Source: Acidimicrobiia bacterium
Lineage (GTDB): Bacteria; Actinomycetota; Acidimicrobiia; Acidimicrobiales; Bin134
Direction: 5' to 3'
Length of the DNA stretch: 44,076 nucleotides
Assembly: GCA_022822265.1 (NCBI GenBank)
Contig: JAJECA010000010.1
Location: forward strand, 68,513 to 112,588
Shown here: positions 37,143-44,076 of the stretch, piece after piece
How the letters are laid out: every line of letters begins with the position of its first letter
Position numbering within the stretch: the stretch's first letter is position 1
The notes under the pieces: generated by a model
Seen by the model: only the letters and a program-made list of their open reading frames with translations
What the model was told of the DNA's origin: nothing
The model's database searches: none
Translations under genes and position numbers: made by a program

Positions 37143-38506
37143 GTGGTTTGGCTCTCGGTGGCGTTGGGGGGAAGGTCAGACTCGTCGTCCGGGTTAAGGC
37201 TAGAGCGTTCGACGGGGTTTCCGTCGAGGTCGGAAATCTCGACCTGCTCCAGCACCCATTCCCGGGTTTTGCGCATCTGCGCGTCCAATCGTACCCCCTT
37301 GAGGCGGCTTTCATCGTCAGCGAATACCGATGATTTGAGCTCGTCGACGGTCTGGCCCACCTGGGCGGCAAGGGCAGCCAGCTCGAAATCCACGTCCTCA
37401 TCAGCGGCTTCGATGGATTCCGCCGCCGCCACTGCCCGTAGGGCCAAGTCGGTTTTCGCCTCTTGCAGGGCGGGCTCCCGCAGGCTCTCGGCCAGCTCTT
37501 CGGCGGTCTGGCCGATGGCCTCCAGGTAGCCGGCCAACTCGATGCCCTGGCTGCCCAGGCGCATCTCGAGGGTACGGAGGCGGTGCATGACTTCGGCGTC
37601 CACCAAGGCCTCGGGAATATCGTCGGTCACCAATTCGGCGAGCTGTTCCCCCACTTGGCGGGCCAGCGAGGTCATGGCGTTGGCCCGCTTGTGCTCGGCG
37701 ATGTGCTCGGTGACGTCGGCCCGCAGCTCTTCGGCGGTGTCGAACTCGGAGGCCTCTTGGGCGAAGTCGTCGTCGAAGTCGGGCAGGATCGTCTCCTGCA
37801 CCTCCTTGACCAGGATGCGGAACCGCAAGAGCCCGTCTTCATCGGGGTCGGGGTGCTGGGCGTTGAACTCCAAGATGTCGCCGGCCTTGGCCCCCTGGAG
37901 CTCTTTGTCGATCTCGGGCACCACGGCTCCTTGGCCCACCTCGTAGGCGTAGTCGTCCACGGTGAGGCCCTCCACCTCCTCGCCGTTGTACGAGCCGTAG
38001 ATGTCCATCGTCACGTTGTCGCCGTCGATTGCGGGACGCGCCGCGGGGGCCAGTTCGCCGAACTGCTTGCGGAGCTGGTCGATCTGCTCGCTGATCTCCT
38101 CATCGGTGGGCTCGGGGCTGGGCACCTCGGCCTTGAGCTGGTCGTAACCGGTGATAGTGATCAGGGGGCGGACCTCCACCACGGCGTCGAAGCTGACCGG
38201 TCCGTCCTCAGCCCCGCTGGTGATGTCGATTTCGGGGGCGGCGATTGCGTCGACGTCGTGATCGACCACGGCCCGGGCGTAGTACTCGGGCACTGCATCG
38301 CTGAGTGCCTCCCCCCGAGCGGCCTGCGGGCCCAGCCGGGCCTCTAGCACCCGTCGGGGTGCTTTGCCGGGACGGAAACCGGGAAGGCGCACTTGGCGGG
38401 CGAGCTTGCGGAAGGCCTCGTCCAGCTTCTCCTCGAATTCCTCGGCCTCGATGTCCACCGACACCTTGACCCGGTTGCCCTCCAGCGCCTCGACTGAGCT
38501 CCTCAC
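37139..38506 (-). CDS. tig: Trigger factor (ribosome-bound chaperone)
   Basis: Trigger factor binds L23 at the exit tunnel and shields nascent chains. The 455-residue protein has the ribosome-binding signature GFRPGKAP at 43-50, a central FKBP-type domain ([19 protein letters not shown], then [21 protein letters not shown]) and a long helical C-terminal domain. The start is GTG at 38506 with no Shine-Dalgarno. TAAAAT lies 9 nt upstream on the minus strand, so the mRNA is leaderless or nearly so. It heads the tig-clpP-clpX set. Confidence 0.96.
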   Translation of the reverse strand: MRSSVEALEGNRVKVSVDIEAEEFEEKLDEAFRKLARQVRLPGFRPGKAPRRVLEARLGPQAARGEALSDAVPEYYARAVVDHDVDAIAAPEIDITSGAEDGPVSFDAVVEVRPLITITGYDQLKAEVPSPEPTDEEISEQIDQLRKQFGELAPAARPAIDGDNVTMDIYGSYNGEEVEGLTVDDYAYEVGQGAVVPEIDKELQGAKAGDILEFNAQHPDPDEDGLLRFRILVKEVQETILPDFDDDFAQEASEFDTAEELRADVTEHIAEHKRANAMTSLARQVGEQLAELVTDDIPEALVDAEVMHRLRTLEMRLGSQGIELAGYLEAIGQTAEELAESLREPALQEAKTDLALRAVAAAESIEAADEDVDFELAALAAQVGQTVDELKSSVFADDESRLKGVRLDAQMRKTREWVLEQVEISDLDGNPVERSSLNPDDESDLPPNATESQTT

Positions 38507-38515
38507 AGGGTCCGC

Positions 38516-38521
38516 ATTTTA
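38516..38521 (-). promoter_or_regulatory. Candidate -10 box (TAAAAT) of tig
   Basis: TAAAAT on the minus strand ends 9 nt before the GTG of tig, the best consensus -10 in the window. The transcript would have a leader of 0-3 nt. It lies opposite the upstream region of the divergent tRNA-Gly gene. Confidence 0.55.
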
Positions 38522-38592
38522 CCGACGACCCCCTGAATCCTCGTGTCGTAGCCGGTCGCCGCGACGACTGGATATCATTAGCGGCCAGCCCT

Positions 38593-38663
38593 GCGGGTGT
38601 AGTTCAGTGGTAGAACCCCAGCCTTCCAAGCTGATGACGCGAGTTCGATTCTCGTCACCCGCT
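38593..38663 (+). tRNA. tRNA-Gly (anticodon TCC)
   Basis: The acceptor arms GCGGGTG and CACCCGC pair fully. The D arm is GTTC/GAAC, the anticodon loop CTTCCAA gives anticodon TCC, and the T loop is TTCGATT. The first base pair of the anticodon stem is a C-A mismatch; otherwise all stems are regular. CCA is not encoded. TATCAT at 38573-38578 may be its -10 box. The last 9 bases overlap the 3' end of the SGNH gene on the other strand. Confidence 0.95.
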
Positions 38664-40004
38664 CCCTTCGAAATCCCAGCGTGCCTGGGCCACTTCCACC
38701 ACCAGATCAGCCACCCAGGCCGATCCAGTGCGGTTGAGGTGGAGGCCGTCTTCTTGTCGAGCCCGCACAGGGCCGCCTCCCCCCGGCGGGGGGACGCTTT
38801 CTTGATAGGGCCCTCCGCCGCCGAATAGGTCCCAGATGTCCACCATGGTCACATCGGGGCGCACGAGGGTCACCGGCTGGGAGATCTCGTTTATCCGCTG
38901 GTTCCCGGTGCTGAACGGCTCGGGCCGGGCGGGGGGCAGGCCCACCCACACCACATGGCGGTGGGGGGCAACAAGAGTGTCGAAGGTTATGTGCATGCGC
39001 CAGGACCACTCGGATTGCCATTCTTCAGTGCCCGGGATCAGCACTATTCCGTCGGCCGACTGCATGGCTTGCCAGTCATTGCCTCCCATGAACAGCACCA
39101 CCAGCTCGGGGTTGTGCTCGTCCACGATCTCGAGGAACTCGGCCGGCCAATTGAAGAAGTCGGGCCGGGCCAATCCGGTGCCGTTTCGGGAGTCCACCGT
39201 CACGTCGAGGAGTCCGCCGTCGACTGCGCCGGCCAGTGCGTGGCCCGGATAGAACGCCTGGCTGTCACCCGCCACATACACCCGCAGGGGGTGGTCGGGA
39301 CCGACGGTGCGGATCGTGGCCGGAGGAGGCGGTTCAGTGTCCGCCGGGGGCAGCGGCATCAACGGCTTGCCGGCCTCGTTGAAGCCGATCAGGAGGTCGG
39401 GGGATGCCCCAGTAGGCCCGAGCTGCTCGCTCGAAGTAATGCCCCCGGCGGGCGCGGGGCTCCCGTCGAGGTTGGGGCCGGTTGTCTGTGGAGGGCTCTC
39501 GACGGGAGTTGGAATCTCAGCCGGAGCCGAAGTTTCGGAACCAGCGGTGGGCCCGGGTTCTACCGGTGCTTCGGGAGCCGGGATCGTCTGAGTCGGCTGG
39601 GGAGCCCCAGTTTGCGCCGGAATGCCGGTGGCAGTGGGAGTCTCGGTTGCTGCCGATACCTCCGAGGAGGGCGTCGGGCTTTCAGCGGACGGCAACTGCC
39701 GTTGCCGGGCCAGGCGGTCGGCCACCGCGGCGATGGTGTCAACCCTCTCCCCGGCGTCGGCACCCGCTCCCCTCACCTCGGAGATGAGGTCGTAGGGTCG
39801 GTTGAGGGCCAAGAAGTTGGAGGCCCGGTCCACCCCTTCGGCCACCTCCAGCCAGCGGTCGCGGCTCTCGCCCAGCGGCTGGCGCTCGGCGATGTCAACC
39901 AGCTTGCCGCTCACTAGGAGCATGGCCAGCACCAGACAGCCCACCACCGCCCCGGCGATCCTCGACACTCTGGGGGAGTCGACTGTGGGTTGCCGCCTGT
40001 CCAT
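38655..40004 (-). CDS. Membrane-anchored SGNH-hydrolase (DUF459-like), likely O-acetylation partner of MBOAT
   Basis: This 449-residue protein has one N-terminal membrane helix (about 15-35) and an extracellular region. A long Pro/Thr/Ser/Ala/Glu-rich linker (about 100-215) leads to a C-terminal SGNH domain. The catalytic blocks are VAGDSQAF (nucleophile Ser), FMGGNDWQ (Asn) and EDGLHLN (Asp/His). The MBOAT gene lies upstream with a single base between its stop and this ATG. Such pairs acetylate surface polysaccharides: the MBOAT protein brings acetyl groups across the membrane and the SGNH protein transfers them. The stop codon and last bases lie within the tRNA-Gly gene on the opposite strand. 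Confidence 0.85.
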   Translation of the reverse strand: MDRRQPTVDSPRVSRIAGAVVGCLVLAMLLVSGKLVDIAERQPLGESRDRWLEVAEGVDRASNFLALNRPYDLISEVRGAGADAGERVDTIAAVADRLARQRQLPSAESPTPSSEVSAATETPTATGIPAQTGAPQPTQTIPAPEAPVEPGPTAGSETSAPAEIPTPVESPPQTTGPNLDGSPAPAGGITSSEQLGPTGASPDLLIGFNEAGKPLMPLPPADTEPPPPATIRTVGPDHPLRVYVAGDSQAFYPGHALAGAVDGGLLDVTVDSRNGTGLARPDFFNWPAEFLEIVDEHNPELVVLFMGGNDWQAMQSADGIVLIPGTEEWQSEWSWRMHITFDTLVAPHRHVVWVGLPPARPEPFSTGNQRINEISQPVTLVRPDVTMVDIWDLFGGGGPYQESVPPPGGGGPVRARQEDGLHLNRTGSAWVADLVVEVAQARWDFEGSG

Positions 40005-40005
40005 G

Positions 40006-41475
40006 TCAGAACTGGAAGTAGATGTAGTCGGCCACCCCTTCGGGGCCGAGGGCGACAACCACCATGATCCACACCGAGAGGCCCACCGCGGTCAAGCCGA
40101 CGGGGGTGTTCTCCAGCGTCTTGGATCCCTTCTCGGCCCAGGCCCGGGGGAACATCTGAGCCACAAGGGGGGCAACGATGGCCAGGGCCACCAGCGGGTT
40201 CAACAGATCGGGACCGGTGCCCCAGCCGGTGAACAACCGGGCCAGCACCTCACCGGTGCGATCGAGGGCCTCGCTGTGGAACAGCACCCAGCCCAGGCAC
40301 ACAAAGTGGAACACCAGGAACCTCCGCAGCCACAGCCGTGCGGTGTCCGATTTGATCCGCGGGCTCCCATTCCGACCGGTGGTGTCGGCTGGCGGCCGGG
40401 CGTCTCCGCCGTTGGCATCATGGCGCCAGCGCTCCGCCGCCATGCCAACCCCGTGGTAGACGCCCCAGATGAGAAAAGCCCACGCCGCGCCGTGCCACAA
40501 GCCTCCCAGGGCCATGGTGATGAGGAGGTTGCGATACGTGGCCAGGCGTCCCCGGCGGTTTCCCCCCAGGGGGATGTAGAGGTAGTCGCGCAGCCAGCGC
40601 GACAGCGTCATGTGCCAGCGGTGCCAGAAGTCCTGAATGGAATCGGCGGTGTAGGGGACATCGAAGTTCTGGGGGAACCGGAACCCCATCAACAGGGCCA
40701 CGCCGATGGCCATGTCGGTGTAGCCGGAGAAATCCGCGTAGATCTGCACGGCGTAGCCGTAGATCCCGGCCAGCATGTCCAGGGCGCCGTGCTCTCCGGG
40801 GGCCGCGAATGCGTCGTTCACCACCGCCCGGGCCAGGAAGTCGGCGATGACGACCTTTTTGAACATGCCCCGGCCGATGAGCTTCACCGCCTGGGCCACT
40901 TCTGCCCGATCAGGGCGGGATTCGACTTTCAGCTGGGGCAGGAACTCGGTGGCCCGCACAATGGGGCCAGCCACCAACTGGGGAAAGAACGACAAGTAGA
41001 CGGCGAAGTCGAGCAGGTTGGCCTTGTCGGTGACTCCCCGGTGTACGTCAACCACGTAGCTGATGGCCTGGAAGGTGAAGAACGACACCCCCACCGGCAG
41101 GATGATGTCGAGGGCGGGACTGGAGATCCCGAAATTGCTCTCGAAGCTGTCGGTGAAGAAGTCGTAGTACTTGTAGAAGGCCAGCACGCCGAGCGACAGC
41201 GTCACCCCGCCGGCCACCGCCGCCCGTCGGACCCAGCAGGCCGACGCCCGCTGGTTGATCTCTGCGGCCGCCGCGTTCCCCAGGGTCATTGCCACCAGCA
41301 GCAGCACGTAACGGGCGTCCCAGGCGGCGTAGAACCAGTACGAGGCTGCTAGCAAAAACAGCTTCCACGGAACCGGCCAACGCCGCAGTGCCCACGCCAC
41401 CGGAAGAACCACGGCAAAGAACGCCGCAAAGGTGAAGGTGGGAAAAAGCACCGGCGCAAAGCTATCCGCGGCCAA
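40006..41475 (-). CDS. MBOAT family O-acyltransferase (AlgI-like)
   Basis: MBOAT proteins of the AlgI/DltB type carry acetyl or other acyl groups across the membrane for polymer modification. The 489-residue protein has about 11-12 helices, the family opening VLFPTFTFAAFF, the blocks SYWFYAAWDARY and FFPQLVAGPI, and the catalytic His in LGGLWHGAAW. The start is unsure: TTG 41475 gives the length quoted, while GTG 41451 would begin at VLFPTF as in relatives. It lies just upstream of the SGNH gene, forming a two-gene unit. Confidence 0.88.
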   Translation of the reverse strand: MAADSFAPVLFPTFTFAAFFAVVLPVAWALRRWPVPWKLFLLAASYWFYAAWDARYVLLLVAMTLGNAAAAEINQRASACWVRRAAVAGGVTLSLGVLAFYKYYDFFTDSFESNFGISSPALDIILPVGVSFFTFQAISYVVDVHRGVTDKANLLDFAVYLSFFPQLVAGPIVRATEFLPQLKVESRPDRAEVAQAVKLIGRGMFKKVVIADFLARAVVNDAFAAPGEHGALDMLAGIYGYAVQIYADFSGYTDMAIGVALLMGFRFPQNFDVPYTADSIQDFWHRWHMTLSRWLRDYLYIPLGGNRRGRLATYRNLLITMALGGLWHGAAWAFLIWGVYHGVGMAAERWRHDANGGDARPPADTTGRNGSPRIKSDTARLWLRRFLVFHFVCLGWVLFHSEALDRTGEVLARLFTGWGTGPDLLNPLVALAIVAPLVAQMFPRAWAEKGSKTLENTPVGLTAVGLSVWIMVVVALGPEGVADYIYFQF

Positions 41476-41517
41476 TGCCAGCCAAGAATTGCTAAGCGGC
41501 TGAGGGCGAACTCAGGA

Positions 41518-42696
41518 TCAGGACTTCTCCCATTCCTCTTCTTGTAGTTGCGCCCAGGGCACCAGTGTTCCCTGGTCGCGGGATTGGTGTTGGTCGCCTC
41601 CGTACACCGCGAACAGTTCGCAAGGGCGCTGGCCATGGAGGTAGGCGGCCACCTTTTGGGCGGTGTTGAGGAACCTGGAGGAGGGAGTGCTGGCTGATTT
41701 TGCTTCTACCAATGTCAGCGTTTCGGGGTGTTCGATGACGAGGTCGACCTCGGTTCCGCTGCGGTCTCGGTAGAACGACAGGCTGCCGCTGCGGCCATGG
41801 TGTGTGCGCTGCTTGTAGATCTCAGAGACAACCCACGTCTCGAAAATCGCCCCTCTCAGCGGGTGCGACACAAGCTGCTCGGGAGTGCGGATGCCCAGAA
41901 GGTGGCAGGCGAGCCCGGTGTCGTAGAAATGCAGCTTGGGCATCTTCACCAGCCGCTTGCGGAGATTGGTGTGGAAGGGGGGCAACAAGAACACCACGAA
42001 GCTGGCTTCCAGGATGCTGAGCCATGCCTTCGCCGTGGGTTGCGACACCCCGCAGTCATCAGCCAAGGACGAGAGATTGGCGAGCTGTGCGGTGCGGCCT
42101 GCGCAGAGCTGCACAAACCGGCCGAATGCCGAGAGGTCGCCCACATTGCGCAGCGTTCGCACGTCGCGCTCGATGTAGGTGGCGATGTAGGAGCCAATCC
42201 AGTCGGCTGGCTCGAGGCCGCGGTCGTAGATGCGGGGATAGCCCCCGGTGATGAGCGCCCCCTCCAAACTCTGGGGGTAACGGGGGAAGCGGACCGCCTC
42301 TCCCCGGCTCAGCGGCAGCAGGTGGTGGACTTCGGTGCGTCCCGCCAGGGACTGGTTGACCGACTCCACCAGCGAGAAGTTCTGAGAGCCGGTGAGGATC
42401 CACTGCCCCGGCGTCGGATCGGCATCGATGAGACCCTGGAGATATGACGGCAAGTCCGGCGCCCGCTGGACCTCGTCGATGATCGCCCCTTGGGGGAACT
42501 GAGCCAGAAACGCCCGGGGGTCGTCGGTGGCGAACGAGCGCACATCGGGCGCTTCCAGGCTGACATAGGGATGCTGCGGGAACACCGCCTGGCAAAGGGT
42601 GGTCTTGCCGCTTTGGCGAGGACCGGTGAGCGTGACCGCCGGAGCAGTCTTCGCCGCCTTCTCCAATCTCGGAGCCAAGTCCCGAAATATCGTCAC
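41518..42696 (-). CDS. AAA_14 / DUF4143 ATPase
   Basis: This 392-residue protein has an N-terminal AAA_14 ATPase domain (P-loop GPRQSGKT with K31, Walker B AIIDEVQRAPDL, sensor TGSQNF). The C-terminal part is a DUF4143 domain ending in the nuclease-like block SFYRDRSGTEVDLVIEH, then LVEAKSA. The D-x-V and E-A-K pattern recalls PD-(D/E)XK enzymes. Such ATPases are common accessory genes of unknown role. GTG 42696 is chosen because TAAGCT ends exactly 7 nt before it; an in-frame TTG at 42729 would lie inside a palindrome. It sits between the tRNA-Arg 3' end and the MBOAT gene, a likely insertion place. Confidence 0.85.
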   Translation of the reverse strand: MTIFRDLAPRLEKAAKTAPAVTLTGPRQSGKTTLCQAVFPQHPYVSLEAPDVRSFATDDPRAFLAQFPQGAIIDEVQRAPDLPSYLQGLIDADPTPGQWILTGSQNFSLVESVNQSLAGRTEVHHLLPLSRGEAVRFPRYPQSLEGALITGGYPRIYDRGLEPADWIGSYIATYIERDVRTLRNVGDLSAFGRFVQLCAGRTAQLANLSSLADDCGVSQPTAKAWLSILEASFVVFLLPPFHTNLRKRLVKMPKLHFYDTGLACHLLGIRTPEQLVSHPLRGAIFETWVVSEIYKQRTHHGRSGSLSFYRDRSGTEVDLVIEHPETLTLVEAKSASTPSSRFLNTAQKVAAYLHGQRPCELFAVYGGDQHQSRDQGTLVPWAQLQEEEWEKS

Positions 42697-42703
42697 AGCC
42701 CCA

Positions 42704-42709
42704 AGCTTA
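42704..42709 (-). promoter_or_regulatory. Candidate leaderless -10 box (TAAGCT) of the AAA_14 ATPase gene
   Basis: TAAGCT on the minus strand ends 7 nt before GTG 42696. The -35 position, 16-18 nt upstream, falls inside the palindrome 42719-42749. Confidence 0.6.
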
Positions 42710-42718
42710 GACGAGTGC

Positions 42719-42749
42719 GGCTGATTCAAAATTCAATTTTGAATCAGCC
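42719..42749. promoter_or_regulatory. Perfect 31-nt palindrome, candidate operator of the AAA_14 gene
   Basis: Two perfect 15-base arms, GGCTGATTCAAAATT and its complement, flank a single C. The centre is very AT-rich in GC-rich surroundings. It covers the -35 region of the AAA_14 promoter and ends 3 bp before the tRNA-Arg 3' end. There is no T-run on either strand that would make it a good terminator, though it could partly act as one for the tRNA. Confidence 0.7.
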
Positions 42750-42752
42750 AAG

Positions 42753-42827
42753 CGCCCCCGGCAGGATTCGAACCTGCGGCCTGATGATTAGAAGTCACCT
42801 GCTCTGTCCGGACTGAGCTACAGGGGC
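42753..42827 (-). tRNA. tRNA-Arg (anticodon TCT)
   Basis: On the minus strand the acceptor arms GCCCCTG and CGGGGGC pair. The D stem is GCTC/GAGC, the anticodon loop CTTCTAA gives anticodon TCT, and the T arm is GCAGG-TTCGAAT-CCTGC. The discriminator base is G and CCA is not encoded. A short stem (CTGGCG/CGCCAG, 42831-42846) lies just 5' of the gene. The 3' end faces the palindrome and the AAA_14 ATPase gene. Confidence 0.97.
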
Positions 42828-42937
42828 GGGCTGGCGGGCTCGCCAGTCATGTCGAGTGTATTGCGCTGCCAAGTGCAGCCAACGCCAGGTTTGTGGTGAC
42901 CGGCAGCGACAACAGCAGGTGAATTGGCTGACGGCGG

Positions 42938-42943
42938 TAGCGT
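42938..42943 (+). promoter_or_regulatory. Candidate leaderless -10 box (TAGCGT) of the dehalogenase gene
   Basis: TAGCGT ends 6 nt before the ATG at 42950. The six bases between are mostly G and could also look like a weak Shine-Dalgarno, but are too close to the ATG. Confidence 0.55.
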
Positions 42944-42949
42944 CGGGGG

Positions 42950-43882
42950 ATGGGTGATTTGACGACTGCGGGCGGGGTGGCGTTTGTGCGGACGCCGGAG
43001 GAGCGGTTCTCGGGGATCGGCGATTATCCGTATGAGCCGCATTATGTGGATGTCGATGGGTTGCGGATGGCTTATGTGACGGTGGAACCGGAAGGAGCGG
43101 GCGAGGGCACCGCCACGACTTTGCTGCTGCATGGCGAGCCGACTTGGGGGTACTTGTACCGCAAGATGATTCCGCCGCTGGTGGCGGGTGGGTACCGGGT
43201 GGTGGTGCCCGATCTGATCGGGTTCGGGCGTTCCGACAAGCCCGTCGAGCGCTCGGCCTATAGCTACGAGGGCCATGTGGCGTGGATGTGCGAGTTCTTG
43301 GCGGCCACCGTTGCCGAGCGGAGTGCCGGGCCGCTGCACTTGTTCGGCCAGGACTGGGGCGGGCTCATTGGGCTGCGAGTGGCCGCTGAGAATCCTGAGC
43401 TGATCGATCGGCTGATCTTGGCCAACACCGGATTGCCCGAAGGCCAGTCGCCGGGGGCGGGCTTTGAGTTCTGGCAGCAGTTCAGCCAAGACGTCGAGTT
43501 CCTTGACTGCGGTCGGCTGGTGGACAACGCGACGGCCACCGAGGTGACCGAGGCCGTCCTGGACGCCTACCGGGCGCCGTTCCCTGAAGAGCTCTACATG
43601 GCCGGCGCCCGCCACTTTCCGCTGCTGGTGCCGGTGTCCCCCGACGATCCTGCGGTGCCCGCCAACAAAGCGGCCTGGGAAGTTCTGGAACAGTGGACCA
43701 AGCCAGTGCTCACCCTCTGGGCTCCCGACGACCCGGTGCTGGGCGGAGGGCAGGCGGCCTTCACCGAGCGGATCCCCGGCGCGGCGGGTCAGCCCCATGC
43801 CCAATTCCGCCCGGCCAGCCACTTCATCCAAGAGGACCAGGGACCCGCGCTGGCCGAGGCCATGGTCGCTTGGCTGCCCTGA
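42950..43882 (+). CDS. Haloalkane dehalogenase-like alpha/beta hydrolase (HLD-I type)
   Basis: Haloalkane dehalogenases replace a halide on an alkane with hydroxyl. The 310-residue protein has the HGEPTW block at 61-66, the nucleophile D135 and halide-binding W136 in GQDWGG, the acid Asp at about 260 (WAPDD) and H291 (PASHFIQED). A nucleophilic Asp instead of Ser, followed by Trp, and an acid after strand 7 match subfamily I (DhlA-like). Some relatives of this family have other activities, so the substrate is uncertain. It is a single gene between two tRNA genes. Confidence 0.88.
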   Translation: MGDLTTAGGVAFVRTPEERFSGIGDYPYEPHYVDVDGLRMAYVTVEPEGAGEGTATTLLLHGEPTWGYLYRKMIPPLVAGGYRVVVPDLIGFGRSDKPVERSAYSYEGHVAWMCEFLAATVAERSAGPLHLFGQDWGGLIGLRVAAENPELIDRLILANTGLPEGQSPGAGFEFWQQFSQDVEFLDCGRLVDNATATEVTEAVLDAYRAPFPEELYMAGARHFPLLVPVSPDDPAVPANKAAWEVLEQWTKPVLTLWAPDDPVLGGGQAAFTERIPGAAGQPHAQFRPASHFIQEDQGPALAEAMVAWLP

Positions 43883-43953
43883 CCGAGATTCCAAACGGGG
43901 AGGGCAAACGGTTTCCCGGTCTCTTGCCACGACCCCTAGACTGACCGGGCCGT

Positions 43954-44029
43954 GCGGGCCGTAGCTCAGTCAGGTTAGAGCGCCGGGTTGTGGTCCCGGA
44001 GGTCGGGGGTTCAAATCCCCTCGGTCCGC
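43954..44029 (+). tRNA. tRNA-His (anticodon GTG)
   Basis: The anticodon loop TTGTGGT gives anticodon GTG, within a CCGGG/CCCGG stem. The extra 5' G at -1 needed for histidine charging is encoded (43954) and faces C73 (44029). The acceptor arms are CGGGCCG and CGGTCCG. The bases CCA follow at 44030-44032, so the CCA end appears to be encoded, unlike the Gly and Arg tRNAs here. Confidence 0.97.
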
Positions 44030-44036
44030 CCAACAA

Positions 44037-44076
44037 GCCCCTCTAGCTCAATTTGGCAGAGCAACGGACTCTTAAT
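44037..44076 (+). tRNA. tRNA-Lys (anticodon CTT), 5' part, cut by the window end
   Basis: The visible part has acceptor strand GCCCCTC, D arm GCTC/GAGC, and anticodon loop CTCTTAA with anticodon CTT. It starts 7 nt after the tRNA-His gene, so the two are one transcript. The 3' half is outside the window. Confidence 0.88.

Noticed and set aside
42719..42749. Intrinsic terminator or integration site for the AAA_14 region
   Set aside because: There is no T-run after the palindrome, no integrase, and no copy of the tRNA-Arg 3' end further away to form an attachment-site pair within the window.

Overview
The window is gene-dense, high-GC bacterial DNA of about 44 kb. It looks like a chromosome of the Actinomycetota, most probably the class Acidimicrobiia or a close relative. 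The pointers are a type II DAHP synthase, an rplU-rpmA-obg-proB block with proA, nadD and rsfS close by, a LytR_C-domain protein between nadD and rsfS, many GTG/TTG starts, and TANNNT -10 boxes lying 6-7 nt before start codons, the mark of actinobacterial leaderless genes. The taxonomy is inferred from gene content; no marker phylogeny was run.

Layout. 1-3959: a GH3 beta-glucosidase (cut by the window edge) and a DHA2-type MFS exporter face an amidohydrolase (D-aminoacylase family). 4004-6188: nadD, a degenerate LCP/LytR_C protein and rsfS on the minus strand. 6438-14665: a plus-strand metabolic run with a sigma-70 factor, type II DAHP synthase, siroheme sulfite reductase, APS reductase, an SDR, a fatty acyl-CoA synthetase, a VOC protein and an ArsI/CadI-like protein. 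14678-18427: CoxE-like VWA protein, MoxR ATPase and proA (minus). 18605-20263: murJ on the plus strand, between proA and proB. 20278-38506: a long minus-strand series which, in transcription order, runs tig, clpP, clpX, folC, ndk, mreB, mreC, mreD, mrdA, rodA, a TIGR03960 radical SAM protein, a DUF2344 protein, RNase E/G, rplU, rpmA, obg, proB. 38593-44076: tRNA-Gly, an SGNH/MBOAT O-acetylation pair, an AAA_14/DUF4143 ATPase under a perfect palindrome, tRNA-Arg, a haloalkane dehalogenase, tRNA-His and the 5' part of tRNA-Lys.

How the genes work together. mreBCD-mrdA-rodA and murJ form the wall-elongation set. tig-clpP-clpX is protein quality control. The sulfite and APS reductases are the last two reductive steps of sulfate assimilation. 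proB and proA make proline from glutamate. rplU, rpmA, obg and rsfS serve the large ribosomal subunit. MBOAT and SGNH proteins probably O-acetylate a cell-surface polymer.

Two patterns run across the window and are not explained by any single gene. (1) About ten genes carry a TANNNT hexamer 6-9 nt before their start codon, so they are candidate leaderless genes; this also settles several starts. (2) Short tandem duplications, mostly of period 47-62 bp, repeatedly sit on gene junctions and copy a start or stop codon. In three cases they appear to have pulled apart genes that formerly overlapped (sir/cysH, murJ/proB, mreC/mreD), in two of them leaving a 20-21-codon mini-ORF. No CRISPR array, insertion sequence, prophage or integrase was seen, and no gap without a gene exceeds 300 bases; the longest is 6189-6437.
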